Positions 25,169 through 33,688 of a DNA stretch of 36,822 bases are shown here, piece by piece. The notes under the pieces were generated by a model that was not told the DNA's origin, did not search any database, and was given only the letters and a program-made list of their open reading frames with translations. The stretch is from the NCBI GenBank assembly GCA_030828165.1, contig JAURDA010000014.1, forward strand, positions 1-36,822, given 5' to 3'. A program made the translations under genes and the position numbers. This stretch comes from Candidatus Poseidonia sp. Its GTDB lineage: Archaea; Thermoplasmatota; Poseidoniia; Poseidoniales; Poseidoniaceae. Numbering within the stretch: the stretch's first letter is position 1; each line of letters opens with the position of its first letter.

Positions 25169-26293
25169 ATGAGTGAAGCCCCACTCCTGTACGCCGCCCT
25201 CACGCTGGTCATTGCCCTAACCTTTGGACTGCTCCCCATTTTTTCTTCCATGAAAGACCAGCAGGACCGCTTGAAAACATTCACCGCCATCGCTGCTGGG
25301 ATTATTATTGCCTCAGCGATGCTCGTTGTCATTCCGGAAGGTTACGAACTGGCGACTTCACAGGACGCGCACGGCGAGGAAGAACTCGCCGGTTCGCTGG
25401 CATTGGTGCTGCTTGAGGTGCATCACGGCGACATCAACGCCACGCAAGCCGTCGAAGAGGTTGAGGCGCTGCTGGGTGGCCATGATGAAGCCCACGATGC
25501 CGAGCACGACGATGCCGGCCACGAAGAAGGCGAAGAAACGTTGGAGGAAGCGCTGCTCCACACCATCGAGGAATACGAAGCGGGTGACATCAACGCCACG
25601 CAAGCCGTCGATGAATTCGGGGCCTCGCTGGAAGCCCACGCCCACGAGGACGGCGACGACGCTCACGCCCACGAAGATGAAGCATCAATGCTTTTGATCG
25701 GGGGCGCCTTGTTGGCCGGCTTTGTGTTCATGCTGGTGCTCGAAGGCTCGGGCATTGGGCACGCTGTCCATGAAGAACACCACGACCACGGAGACGAACA
25801 CGGGCACGGTCACGTGCACCACAACGATTCGGGTTGGATGGTCGTGCTCGGCTTGACCCTGCACTCCGCTACGGACGGGTTGGCGATTGGGGCAGCTGCA
25901 GCGACGGGTCACCTTGCGTTGACGGCCACCGTGGCCTTGGCGGTCTTGATTCACAAAGCGCCGGCAGCCTTCAGCCTGGGTGTGTTTTCCATGCACGAGC
26001 GTGCCGAGCGAAACGACTCCATTCGAGATGTCGCCGTCTTCTCGTTGGCCACGCCCGTCATGATGCTGCTGGCGTTCTTTGCGCTCGCCGACCTCGACAC
26101 GCACGTGATTGGCCTCGCCATGCTCTTCTCGGCTGGCACCTTCCTCTACGTGGCGACCGTTGACACCTTGCCCGATATTCACAACATGGAAACAGGTCGC
26201 CGTGCCCTCTTCCATGTCCTCATCGGCGTGGTCGGTTTGGCCTTGGTGCTGATGGGCGCTGACGCCGCAGGGTTGATTGAACACGCCCACTGA
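25169..26293 (+). CDS. ZIP-family metal transporter with His/Asp-rich loop
   Basis: The 374-residue protein has about eight membrane helices and the ZIP signature: LHSATDGLAIGAAAA in helix 4 and VLIHKAPAAFSLG in helix 5, which carry the metal-binding His, Asp and Glu-type positions. A cytosolic-loop region between early helices (about residues 70-180) is rich in His, Asp and Glu and contains a 52-residue duplication marked by two GDINATQAV segments. A second His-rich stretch (HEEHHDHGDEHGHGHVHH) lies before helix 4. ZIP proteins import zinc, iron, manganese or other divalent metals. The start ATG 25169 lies 25 bp from a TATA element. The NikR-like regulator diverges from it. Confidence 0.92.
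   Translation: MSEAPLLYAALTLVIALTFGLLPIFSSMKDQQDRLKTFTAIAAGIIIASAMLVVIPEGYELATSQDAHGEEELAGSLALVLLEVHHGDINATQAVEEVEALLGGHDEAHDAEHDDAGHEEGEETLEEALLHTIEEYEAGDINATQAVDEFGASLEAHAHEDGDDAHAHEDEASMLLIGGALLAGFVFMLVLEGSGIGHAVHEEHHDHGDEHGHGHVHHNDSGWMVVLGLTLHSATDGLAIGAAAATGHLALTATVALAVLIHKAPAAFSLGVFSMHERAERNDSIRDVAVFSLATPVMMLLAFFALADLDTHVIGLAMLFSAGTFLYVATVDTLPDIHNMETGRRALFHVLIGVVGLALVLMGADAAGLIEHAH
25430..25611 (+). repeat. Intragenic duplication in the ZIP gene
   Basis: A 26-bp stretch at 25430-25455 (encoding most of GDINATQAVE) recurs exactly at 25586-25611, 156 bp (52 codons) later. The two copies sit in a His/Asp/Glu-rich loop of the ZIP transporter. In both copies the motif follows a LL-xx helix end, consistent with a duplicated loop module. 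Confidence 0.8.
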
Positions 26294-26296
26294 GCG

Positions 26297-26926
26297 ATGC
26301 TTGTCATGGAGCCGCTGCCGATTCTCTACTCGTTTCGCCGCTGCCCCTACGCCATGCGGGCGCGAATGGCCGTCGTGCGCGAGGGCTTTCGAGTTGAACT
26401 GCGTGAGGTGGTGCTGAGGGATCGCCCCGAACACATGATGGAAATCTCACCGAAAGGCACGGTCCCGGTGTTGCAGCTGCTCGACGGGACGGTGATTGAG
26501 GAGAGCCTCGAGATCATGCAGCACGTGCTGGATTGGGAACTCAGCGAGGAGGAAGCCAACTGGGCGGAGCGCAACGACGGGGAATTCAAACACCATCTCG
26601 ACCGCTACAAGTACCCCAACCGGTACGAGGGCGTGGAGGAAGACGAACACCGAGCCCTTGCGTCGGTGTACTTGAGCGACTTGAACACCCGCCTCGGCCA
26701 ACAACCCTCGTTCTCAAACGCGCTGAGCGATGCGCTGTTCCCGTTTGTGCGTCAGTTTGCGAACCATGACCGAACGTGGTTTGATGCTCAGCCGTGGCCC
26801 CATCTTCACGCTTGGCTCGAGGCTTGCCTGGCCTCTGAGGCGTTTGGTCGTTGCATGGTGAAGGTGAAACCTTGGGTGTCCGGGCAGGATCGCCTCCTGT
26901 TCCCTCAAGCAGAGGGGACCCTCTGA
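26297..26926 (+). CDS. Glutathione S-transferase-like protein
   Basis: The 209-residue protein has a thioredoxin-like N-terminal domain (LPILYSFRRCPYAMRARMAVV, then SPKGTVPVLQLLDGTVIEESLEIM) as in the GST superfamily, with cis-proline in GTVPVL, and a helical C-terminal domain. The single Cys-Pro-Tyr in RRCPYAMRA is like omega/glutaredoxin-type GSTs with a catalytic cysteine. Archaea generally lack glutathione, so the thiol partner is unclear. It starts three bases after the ZIP stop and is probably cotranscribed. An in-frame ATG at 26306 is another possible start. Confidence 0.82.
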   Translation: MLVMEPLPILYSFRRCPYAMRARMAVVREGFRVELREVVLRDRPEHMMEISPKGTVPVLQLLDGTVIEESLEIMQHVLDWELSEEEANWAERNDGEFKHHLDRYKYPNRYEGVEEDEHRALASVYLSDLNTRLGQQPSFSNALSDALFPFVRQFANHDRTWFDAQPWPHLHAWLEACLASEAFGRCMVKVKPWVSGQDRLLFPQAEGTL

Positions 26927-27017
26927 TGAGACGGGTCATCAATCCGTACCCTCTGAGGCCACGTACCCGTCAAGACGATCCATCGGAGGGGGTAGAGAAC
27001 GGTTGGCGTGCTGGCGC

Positions 27018-28253
27018 TCACGGCGTCTCAAAATACGGCGTCATGAACTCGAAGAGTTTCCTCGCCTGGGTTTCGGGTGTAAGGTCGAGCTGCTTGATGT
27101 GTTCTCGGCCAGCCGCCGACCACGCCGTTCGGTTTTGATGCCCTTCGTCAATGGCTGAAATCCAATCGTCCCCTTCGTTCATGAGGCGTCCGGTTTTTCC
27201 ATCGACCACGGTTTCTCGAAAGCCCCCTTGATTGGTCACGATCACCGGACAATCGACAAAATAGGCTTCAGGGGGCGTGAGGCCGAAAGGTTCGTTGATG
27301 GCGTTGCTCACCATGGCTTTGGCGTTTCTCATCAACGCCCGAATCGTCGCTTGGGAAACTCTTGGTAGGGGCTTGAGTTCGACGCTGTTCCTTCTGGCGT
27401 GCTCCCGATGCTTCTCCGTGACCCCACCGCCGATTTGGACAAGTTGCAAACCCGAACGGCTCAGTTTGGTGATGGTTTGCCACAGGCCTTTGGCAAAAAT
27501 CGCGTGGCCGATGGTGATGACGTAGTTGTTTTCGGTCAGGTCAAATTCTTTTTTCACCGACGCCCAGTCCTCATCTTCGGTGGCGTTGAGCGGCCAGAGA
27601 GTCGGGTTGATGCTGGGGTAGAGAAGGTTCGCATCAACACCGTAAACCTGTTTGATTCGGTCACATGTGAACCTTGAATTTCCACTCATTTCCCCTCTCT
27701 TCGACGCGAGCCTAGCCAATTTGAGGTCGATTTTTCGTTGTTTTGACAACAGAAGATTGGTCAGTTTGAGGTTGTGTTTGGGCGTCCCGTCGACCGCGTA
27801 GTGGAGTTCGTTGGTGTGCAAACCTCGGTTCGGCTCGAGCATGTGCGTGTGAACGGGAACGGCGTTCGGTATCAGCGGAAGGATCTCCAACGAAGCCATC
27901 CCGGAGGTGATGTTGACGGCGTCGATGTTGGAAAACACCGTGTTCAAACCGACGCCCTGTTCGGTTGAAGCGAGCATTGAGCGCCATTTTTGTGAGGCGG
28001 TCTTTGACGAGGTGGCGAAGATTTCTGAAACAATTCCACGGGCGTACGACCACTTCTTTGCTGGGGAATACAACGGGATGCTCAATTCATCCAAGTTCTT
28101 GATGAGTTCGTCGTTTGGATGCAAGGTGGCGAGGCTGATGTCGAAATAGGATGACCAAGCCTTGAGGTTGTTGATCAAATCCCGTTCGCCTCCTCCGAAG
28201 TGCTCAAACGAGCCTTTGACAACCAAAAGGCGCTTTCGTTGAGCGGGAGCCAT
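27018..28253 (-). CDS. Glycosyltransferase, GT4-like (group 1)
   Basis: The 411-residue protein has the GT-B fold. It starts with LLVVKGSFEHFGGGERDLINNL, a family N-terminal strand and glycine loop. The C-terminal half holds YVITIGHAIFAKGLWQTI and AKAMVSNAINEPFGLTPPEAYFVDCPVIVTNQGG, with the EX7E motif (E of NEPFGLTPPE). Donor and acceptor are unknown. It has no obvious signal peptide. It lies 57 bp downstream of an FkbM methyltransferase gene on the same strand, though a TATA element of its own is visible at 28278-28284, so it may be transcribed separately. Likely acts in exopolysaccharide or glycoprotein synthesis. Confidence 0.9.
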   Translation of the reverse strand: MAPAQRKRLLVVKGSFEHFGGGERDLINNLKAWSSYFDISLATLHPNDELIKNLDELSIPLYSPAKKWSYARGIVSEIFATSSKTASQKWRSMLASTEQGVGLNTVFSNIDAVNITSGMASLEILPLIPNAVPVHTHMLEPNRGLHTNELHYAVDGTPKHNLKLTNLLLSKQRKIDLKLARLASKRGEMSGNSRFTCDRIKQVYGVDANLLYPSINPTLWPLNATEDEDWASVKKEFDLTENNYVITIGHAIFAKGLWQTITKLSRSGLQLVQIGGGVTEKHREHARRNSVELKPLPRVSQATIRALMRNAKAMVSNAINEPFGLTPPEAYFVDCPVIVTNQGGFRETVVDGKTGRLMNEGDDWISAIDEGHQNRTAWSAAGREHIKQLDLTPETQARKLFEFMTPYFETP

Positions 28254-28277
28254 GTTTCATCTGAGAGGGGCGGTTGC

Positions 28278-28284
28278 TATAATG
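28278..28284 (-). promoter_or_regulatory. TATA element of the GT4-like gene
   Basis: ATTATAG on the minus strand is centred 28 bp before ATG 28253, which implies a leaderless transcript. Confidence 0.55.
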
Positions 28285-28310
28285 TTGAGCCGTTTTCGTA
28301 AAACCGGTCT

Positions 28311-29150
28311 CTAATTTGACGTGAACACAATTCCTTCTTCGCCGATGTTTGCGTCGTACATGTGCTGCAGCACGGTCTTGAGTTCCGAAACGTTGTGCTC
28401 CTGTTTTTGGTCCGGTAGGGCGAACTTGGTGAATTGGTCCGGTATGACCGAAAGGAAGGCATCAACGTCGATATCGGCGACGTTCTTGAGGTGGTGCGGC
28501 AGGAACTCAACGACGAGCGTTTTGCACTTCGACAGAATGTCCGGCATGCCTTTCATGGCGAAGTATTCCGAACCTTCGATGTCGAGCAGGACGAGGTCGT
28601 AGTCGTGTTCGGGCAAGTAGTCGTCCAATCGGTGGGCTTCCATTTCAAGAATTTCCGGGTTATCAAAATCATAGAGGAAACTGCTCTTTTTCGGCTTCCT
28701 CTTGCTTCCGCCCGAGTTGACCGTGTTGAGCAGAAATTCCACTTTCTCGGGGACGTCGTTGGCAAAAATGTTGTGCGGTGTGATGTTGGTTGCGGCGTTA
28801 AGGTGGAGGTTGATCTCCAGCAATTCAAAGGTGTTCGGATTTGCCTCAATCGCTGTGACCTCTTGACAGTGCTTCGAAAGCGGTATGGCGAGCGAGCCGA
28901 CGTGCGTTCCAACGATCAACACCCTGGAACGGTCGGTGATAAAGTTCTTGAGTCGCTCCACTTCACCGATACCAAATCCACCCTCGCGCAACTTTTGACC
29001 CACTTCGAGGTCCTCCGGGTCAACGGCAAACACACCGTTTTTGCTGTTCGTGATGATGGCCCTGATGTTGTCGCCGAGCTGCTTTCGCAGTCGCTTTGAC
29101 TTCCTTCGCTTCAACCCGAGATGGAGCCGCCAATAGAACGCTCGAATCAT
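28311..29150 (-). CDS. FkbM-family SAM methyltransferase
   Basis: The 279-residue protein has the FkbM methyltransferase fold (PF05050 type): RVLIVGTHVGSLAIPLSKH as SAM-binding motif I, VTAIEANPNTFELLEINL as motif II, and YDLVLLDIEGSEYFAMKGM as the family's DIEG motif. The N-terminal basic stretch (LGLKRRKSKRLRKQL) is unusual. FkbM enzymes methylate sugars, lipids or secondary metabolites; here, beside a glycosyltransferase, a role in sugar methylation is reasonable but inferred. The 184-bp gap upstream holds no recognisable gene. Confidence 0.9.
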   Translation of the reverse strand: MIRAFYWRLHLGLKRRKSKRLRKQLGDNIRAIITNSKNGVFAVDPEDLEVGQKLREGGFGIGEVERLKNFITDRSRVLIVGTHVGSLAIPLSKHCQEVTAIEANPNTFELLEINLHLNAATNITPHNIFANDVPEKVEFLLNTVNSGGSKRKPKKSSFLYDFDNPEILEMEAHRLDDYLPEHDYDLVLLDIEGSEYFAMKGMPDILSKCKTLVVEFLPHHLKNVADIDVDAFLSVIPDQFTKFALPDQKQEHNVSELKTVLQHMYDANIGEEGIVFTSN

Positions 29151-29334
29151 GGTGAGTCCTCGGTTGGTGTTGCGGTGCGCTTCGGTTCAGGTCTTCAGCG
29201 GATGATGGAGCATGGTTTTTCGTTCGCTTCGGTGGTCTTGAACGGTCGTGGTCGTCTTTTTGTCGTGTCCAGCAATCCAAGGTCAAGGTCGTCGTATTCA
29301 ATCGCTTCGGTGGGATTCAGCACCCCTCTTCCGG

Positions 29335-30345
29335 TCAGGACACCATCGGAAGGTGCTTCACCGGCGGGGCAATGCCCAGGTCTTCGGGGAAGAACATCGT
29401 CGGTTCTGGAATGGGGATGGGCGTGATTTCTCTCCCCACCAGAGCGACACGGCTGGGACGCGAGTCGGAGAGCACCTCTCGGTTGGTCAACGGGGCGATT
29501 TTTTCCGAGAACGCCATGATGTCGTCGTGAGAGGGCATGTTTTCCATCGACAGGTTCTCTCGGCTGTGACCGACGAAGACATAGCCCTTGTTTTCGATGA
29601 AATCCGGGTCAGCTCGGTTGTCCAAAGCAGCGAATTCCTCGATGTGGGCGTCGCTCATGTTCACGCCTTTCATCAGCGTATGCCGGCACACGATGCGGGT
29701 GTCCAGCGAAGGCAGGAGGTCAATCGTCTTCTCAAACTGGTCCCAAGCACCGCTGTTCCATTTTGGCCGACACACTTCGTCGAAGACCTGCTTGTTGGGA
29801 GCGTCCACCGACACGTAGAGCTGGGTCGGCAACGTGTCCAACTTCTCAAGCACCTTGGGCAGCGTTCCGTTGGTCACGAGCATGGTCGTCATGCCGTGCT
29901 TGTGGCACAGATCCATGTACTCGCCCAATCGGGTGTAGAGCGTTGGTTCTCCGTTGAGTGAAATCGCGACGTGCTTCGGGTTCTGAGCGTCCAGCCACTT
30001 CTCTCGAGGCACCTTGGGGTTGCCCCCGAAGCCCGAGAGCAAACGTCGCTGGGCCCGGACCGATTCGTACAGCAGGTCCAGAGGGTCCTGGTCGGTCAAT
30101 TCGAGGGTGTCCATGTGCGGTTCACGCCAGCAGTAGGTGCACGCAAGGTTGCACTGGTCAACCACCGGCGACATTTGCATGCAGTTGTGGCTGGCGACGC
30201 CGTAGAACTTGCCTTTGTAGCACTGGCGGTCCCGGAGCAAGGATTCCTTGGTCCAGTGACATGTCTTCACGCCGCCGTGTTCACCCACGATGTGGTAGCG
30301 TTGCTTCTGCAATTTGGCTTTCAGTTGCGGGTCCATGCCGGCCAT
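29335..30345 (-). CDS. taw1: 4-demethylwyosine synthase (TYW1/Taw1)
   Basis: TYW1 makes the tricyclic base 4-demethylwyosine from N1-methylguanosine at position 37 of tRNA-Phe, using pyruvate and a radical SAM mechanism. The 336-residue protein has the radical SAM motif CNLACTYC (CX3CX2C) and three earlier cysteines (in KTCHW, RQCYKG and HNCMQMSP) that form the second iron-sulfur cluster of this family. SLNGEPTLYTRLGEYM is also typical. I chose ATG 30345 because AGGAGTGAG is 5-13 bases upstream; the longer frame back to 30489 overlaps the PiT gene end. It is transcribed in the same direction as the phosphate transporter, 98 bp downstream. Confidence 0.95.
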   Translation of the reverse strand: MAGMDPQLKAKLQKQRYHIVGEHGGVKTCHWTKESLLRDRQCYKGKFYGVASHNCMQMSPVVDQCNLACTYCWREPHMDTLELTDQDPLDLLYESVRAQRRLLSGFGGNPKVPREKWLDAQNPKHVAISLNGEPTLYTRLGEYMDLCHKHGMTTMLVTNGTLPKVLEKLDTLPTQLYVSVDAPNKQVFDEVCRPKWNSGAWDQFEKTIDLLPSLDTRIVCRHTLMKGVNMSDAHIEEFAALDNRADPDFIENKGYVFVGHSRENLSMENMPSHDDIMAFSEKIAPLTNREVLSDSRPSRVALVGREITPIPIPEPTMFFPEDLGIAPPVKHLPMVS

Positions 30346-30443
30346 GTGGCTCACTCCTGGAGCCACGGTCCACGGTCGGCACGGGCCGGTTGGGGGTGGC
30401 TCGGATGCTTCCCCGTGAGGGGGCCTCGCTATCAAGGGCTCGC

Positions 30444-32570
30444 TCAACGATTGAGGATGGGCAGGAAGGCGTTGGCTGCCTTCTCGCAAGCGTTGGCCAC
30501 GTCGTCCAAACGCTGGAGAACCCGATACATGTGCATGGCCGCCAGCGCATCATCGTCGCCGTTGGAGAAGACGTATTTTGCCGCCGCCGCTTCGACCATG
30601 TCGGCTTCGTGCTCCTTGAGGTTGACCTGGCGGATTTGCTCTGCGAGGGCGTCTCGTCCGGCTTTCGTTTCGCCCGAGATGGTGAATTCACGCAGGGCGT
30701 TCACAGTATCCTCGTAGGTGGCCACGGTTGCGGCCACCGCCGCTGCCATCTGCTTGAGCTTGGCCTTGGCTTCTTCGTCTTGGTAGAGTTCACGGAAGGC
30801 CAGTTGTTCGGCGACGTTTTGTGCGTAATCGGCGATCCGGTCCTGACGGGTCAGCATGTGCAAGAAGTGATCAATGCCGACTTGATAGCCCAACCGCATG
30901 TCTTCGCTGAGCATTTCCCGAAGTTCGGTTTTGAGGTTGTCCGCCTCCAATTCGGCGTCGATGGTGGCCTGAATGGCTTCGGAAGCGTCCTCGCCGTCGC
31001 AGACAGCGTTCACGGCCGTGAGCATGTGGTTGGCCGTCACTTCAACCGCTTGAGCGTGCTCGTGGAACTTGTCAAAGGGCGAGCTTTGCAAGCGCTCTTG
31101 ACTGGCGTCCGAGAGGGCGTCTTCGACGTGGATCTCGCCGCCGCTCTTCCAGATGGCCACGCCAACGGCGATGAAGGAGAGCGGTAGGATGACGATCATG
31201 TTCAGGACGTCTCCGCCGGAGGCCACGAAGAGAACGATGGCACCGAACGCCGCCACGGGAACGCTGGCGACCCATGACGCAGCGATTTTTCCGAACACAC
31301 GGAAATCAACGCCTTTGGCGCCCCCCGCTAAGCCGACCCCGACCACCGCTCCCACGAGTGTGTGGGTGGTGGAGACGGGCACGGCCAAGAACGGCATGGA
31401 AAAGACGAGGATGGTGGTGGCGGCGCCAAATTCTGCTGCAAAGCCACGGGTGGGCGTGATGTCGGTGATCTTCTTTCCGATGGTTTCCATGACGCGCCAT
31501 CCCCAGGTCATCACACCGATGGCGATACCGGCCGAGCCCAAGAGAACCAACCACAAGGGGATGGGGGCTTCCTCGGCAAGGAGCATGTCCGGGTTGGAGA
31601 ACACGTCCCAAACGGCGGCCATGGGCCCGATAGCGTTGGAACGGTCGTTGGCGCCGTGGGCGAAGGCAACGTAGGCGGCGGTGATGATTTGCAACCAGAC
31701 GAAGATGCGCTCAACGCCCTTGAAGCCGCGGACCTCCTCTTCGATGTCCACGCGGCGGAGCACGTAGTAGAGGGCGATGCTGGCGAGCACGCCGATAGCG
31801 GCGGCGAGCATCAACGCGTTGAACGGCAACCAAGCGTTGTCGGCGTAGGGGTTGAACACACCGTCTTCCTTCGCGGGCAACCAGGTTGATTTGTCAATCC
31901 AGCCGTTGCTGTCCGCTCGGGAAATGAAGCCTTTGAGCGCCTTGAACTGAAGCGCAAGACCGAGAACGAAGAAGGTCGGGAAGGCCAGAATGGGCGCTAA
32001 CCAGCGGGAGCGGGACACGGGGTCGTCGTTGTCGAGGATGGTCTTCTTGATGATGATGTAGGAAAAGAACGCCAGCAAACCGCCCATCAGCGGACTGGCC
32101 ACCCACGACATCACCACTTTCTGGACAACCTCCCAATCGATGAGGCTCGTCTCGTGCTTGACCTCGAGGATCAAACCGACGCCGATGATGCCCCCGATGA
32201 TGGAGTGGGTGGTCGAGACGGGAAGACCGAGACGGGTGGCGATGGTCAGCCACGTGGCAGCGGCCATCATGGCGGCGATGAAGCCCAAGGCGATGTCCTG
32301 CGAGAGAACGGTGTCGGCCACCACGCCCGCATCGTTGAACGGGACCGTGAGGATCCCCTTGCGTACCGTTTTGGTCACGGCATCGCCGGCGAAAAACGCC
32401 CCTGCGAATTCGAAGATGGCGGCGATGATCACCGCTTGTTTCAGGGTGAGGGCCCGGGAACCGACGGAGGTTCCCATGGCGTTGGCAACATCGTTTGCAC
32501 CGATGTTCCAGGCCATGTAGGCGCAGACGACTAAAGCGAGGGAAATCAGAAGCACGGTGACAGGTTCCAT
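30444..32570 (-). CDS. PiT-type phosphate transporter fused to a PhoU-like domain
   Basis: The 708-residue protein joins a PiT/PHO4 inorganic phosphate permease to a PhoU/DUF47-like helical domain. The permease has the two family repeats, each with the signature GANDVANAMGT (about 24-34) and GANDRSNAIGP in the second half, around 10-12 membrane helices. The last 210 or so residues (from about VEDALSDAS) are helical, with the ELEADNLKTELREML and FLHMLTRQDRIADYAQNVAEQ motifs of DUF47. These are usually separate neighbouring genes (pap-pit). The gene starts at ATG 32570, with a TATA element (CGTATATG on minus) 28 bp upstream. The longer frame to 32687 overlaps the divergent regulator. Confidence 0.93.
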   Translation of the reverse strand: MEPVTVLLISLALVVCAYMAWNIGANDVANAMGTSVGSRALTLKQAVIIAAIFEFAGAFFAGDAVTKTVRKGILTVPFNDAGVVADTVLSQDIALGFIAAMMAAATWLTIATRLGLPVSTTHSIIGGIIGVGLILEVKHETSLIDWEVVQKVVMSWVASPLMGGLLAFFSYIIIKKTILDNDDPVSRSRWLAPILAFPTFFVLGLALQFKALKGFISRADSNGWIDKSTWLPAKEDGVFNPYADNAWLPFNALMLAAAIGVLASIALYYVLRRVDIEEEVRGFKGVERIFVWLQIITAAYVAFAHGANDRSNAIGPMAAVWDVFSNPDMLLAEEAPIPLWLVLLGSAGIAIGVMTWGWRVMETIGKKITDITPTRGFAAEFGAATTILVFSMPFLAVPVSTTHTLVGAVVGVGLAGGAKGVDFRVFGKIAASWVASVPVAAFGAIVLFVASGGDVLNMIVILPLSFIAVGVAIWKSGGEIHVEDALSDASQERLQSSPFDKFHEHAQAVEVTANHMLTAVNAVCDGEDASEAIQATIDAELEADNLKTELREMLSEDMRLGYQVGIDHFLHMLTRQDRIADYAQNVAEQLAFRELYQDEEAKAKLKQMAAAVAATVATYEDTVNALREFTISGETKAGRDALAEQIRQVNLKEHEADMVEAAAAKYVFSNGDDDALAAMHMYRVLQRLDDVANACEKAANAFLPILNR

Positions 32571-32596
32571 GCATAGAATCGACCCAACGACAATAC

Positions 32597-32624
32597 ATAT
32601 ACGGGCTGGTGTATATTCTATATA
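32597..32624. promoter_or_regulatory. Divergent pit/phoU promoter with dyads
   Basis: The 75-bp gap holds two perfect inverted repeats: ATATAC-GGGCTGGT-GTATAT (32597-32616) and TATAT-TCT-ATATA (32612-32624). The left arm overlaps the minus TATA for PiT (28 bp before ATG 32570), and the right repeat is the plus TATA, 25 bp before ATG 32646. Such overlap is suited to repression of both genes, perhaps by the AbrB-PhoU protein itself, which is inference. Confidence 0.6.
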
Positions 32625-32645
32625 GGTGTATTTAGGGAGAACGCC

Positions 32646-33686
32646 ATGGGCTTGGGACCGGGCGACCACGAAGTTCGAAAACTGCAAGCAACGGGGGGCA
32701 GCACCTACACGTTGAGCTTACCTAAACCGTGGGTGGTCGAGTTCGGATTGGAGCCCAGGGATTCGTTACGCGTGGATTGGCGGCCCAGTGGAGCCTTGCG
32801 CATCACCCCACTCAACGAGCGCACCGTTCGTGAACTTCACGCCTTTTTTGACCATTCCCGCCTTCCCGAAAACAGCCTTCACGACCACTTGATGGGAGCG
32901 TACATTTCAGGAGCCGATGTCATCAAAATCTCATTCGAAGAAACGAATCATGCCCTTTTAGCACGTTCAGTCCGACGATTCTTGAAGTCCACCCGTGGAT
33001 TCGAAATCGTTGATGAACAGGCGAGAACGATGGAATTGCGCTGTTTGCTCAACGCCGCCGACATGCCCCTGTACGCCAGTTTGAATCGAATGTATCTCTT
33101 GGTGACTTCGCTGATGCGGGACATCATCAACGTTTTCGAGGGCGGCGACGCTGATTTCCTGAGCGATGCTGAGGAGCGGGAATCTGAAGTCGACGCCCTG
33201 TTGTATTTGGTTGAGCGGCAAACTCGGTTGCTGCTCGACTCCCACAGCGTGGCTTCAAAACTCAACCTCACCCGGCCGCAGGCCTTGGAGTACGCGAACC
33301 TTGCTCGAAGTTTGGAACGCATGATGGACCACGTGAACGCGCTGAGCCGTTTCACCACGGACCACCCTCGGTTTGTCGCCAGTGTCGGGTCGTTCCCCCC
33401 GCTTGAGCACGTTCCAACGTGGAGGGGGGCGCTGAAGGAATTGATGATCAACATTCGGACCCGAGATTCAACACGGATCGAGGAAGCGCGCCACGTCCTC
33501 AAACGCACCCAGACCGCTTTGCTCGCTTACGAACAAACCCACCTCCGCAGCGGTGCCGACGGCGCTGACCTTGCTCACGCCCTCGGGATTTCCGAATCCG
33601 TACGGCGGTTGTGTGCGTATTCCCGTGATTTTGGCGAGGTTTTGCTCAACATGAAAATCGCGGCAGAAATGACCGCAGCACGGTGA
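32646..33686 (+). CDS. AbrB-PhoU phosphate uptake regulator
   Basis: The 346-residue protein has an N-terminal AbrB/SpoVT-type swapped-hairpin DNA-binding domain (EVRKLQATGGSTYTLSLPKPWVVEFGLEPRDSLRV, residues 9-43) and two PhoU-like helical regions (about 100-210, with YLLVTSLMRDIINVF, and 215-340). This is the archaeal form of phosphate regulator that binds DNA directly rather than acting through PhoR/PhoB. It is divergent from the PiT-PhoU transporter and likely controls it. ATG 32646 lies 25 bp from a TATA element. A short hairpin and T-rich stretch follow its stop. Confidence 0.9.
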   Translation: MGLGPGDHEVRKLQATGGSTYTLSLPKPWVVEFGLEPRDSLRVDWRPSGALRITPLNERTVRELHAFFDHSRLPENSLHDHLMGAYISGADVIKISFEETNHALLARSVRRFLKSTRGFEIVDEQARTMELRCLLNAADMPLYASLNRMYLLVTSLMRDIINVFEGGDADFLSDAEERESEVDALLYLVERQTRLLLDSHSVASKLNLTRPQALEYANLARSLERMMDHVNALSRFTTDHPRFVASVGSFPPLEHVPTWRGALKELMINIRTRDSTRIEEARHVLKRTQTALLAYEQTHLRSGADGADLAHALGISESVRRLCAYSRDFGEVLLNMKIAAEMTAAR

Positions 33687-33688
33687 TC

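Noticed and set aside
25685-26434. Minus-strand frame opposite the ZIP gene (249 codons)
   Set aside because: Low-complexity His/Gln/Gly reading, overlapped wholly by genes with clear family motifs.
29151-29334. Small gene or RNA in the 184-bp gap before taw1
   Set aside because: No convincing frame with a ribosome site, no clover-leaf and no strong hairpin seen.
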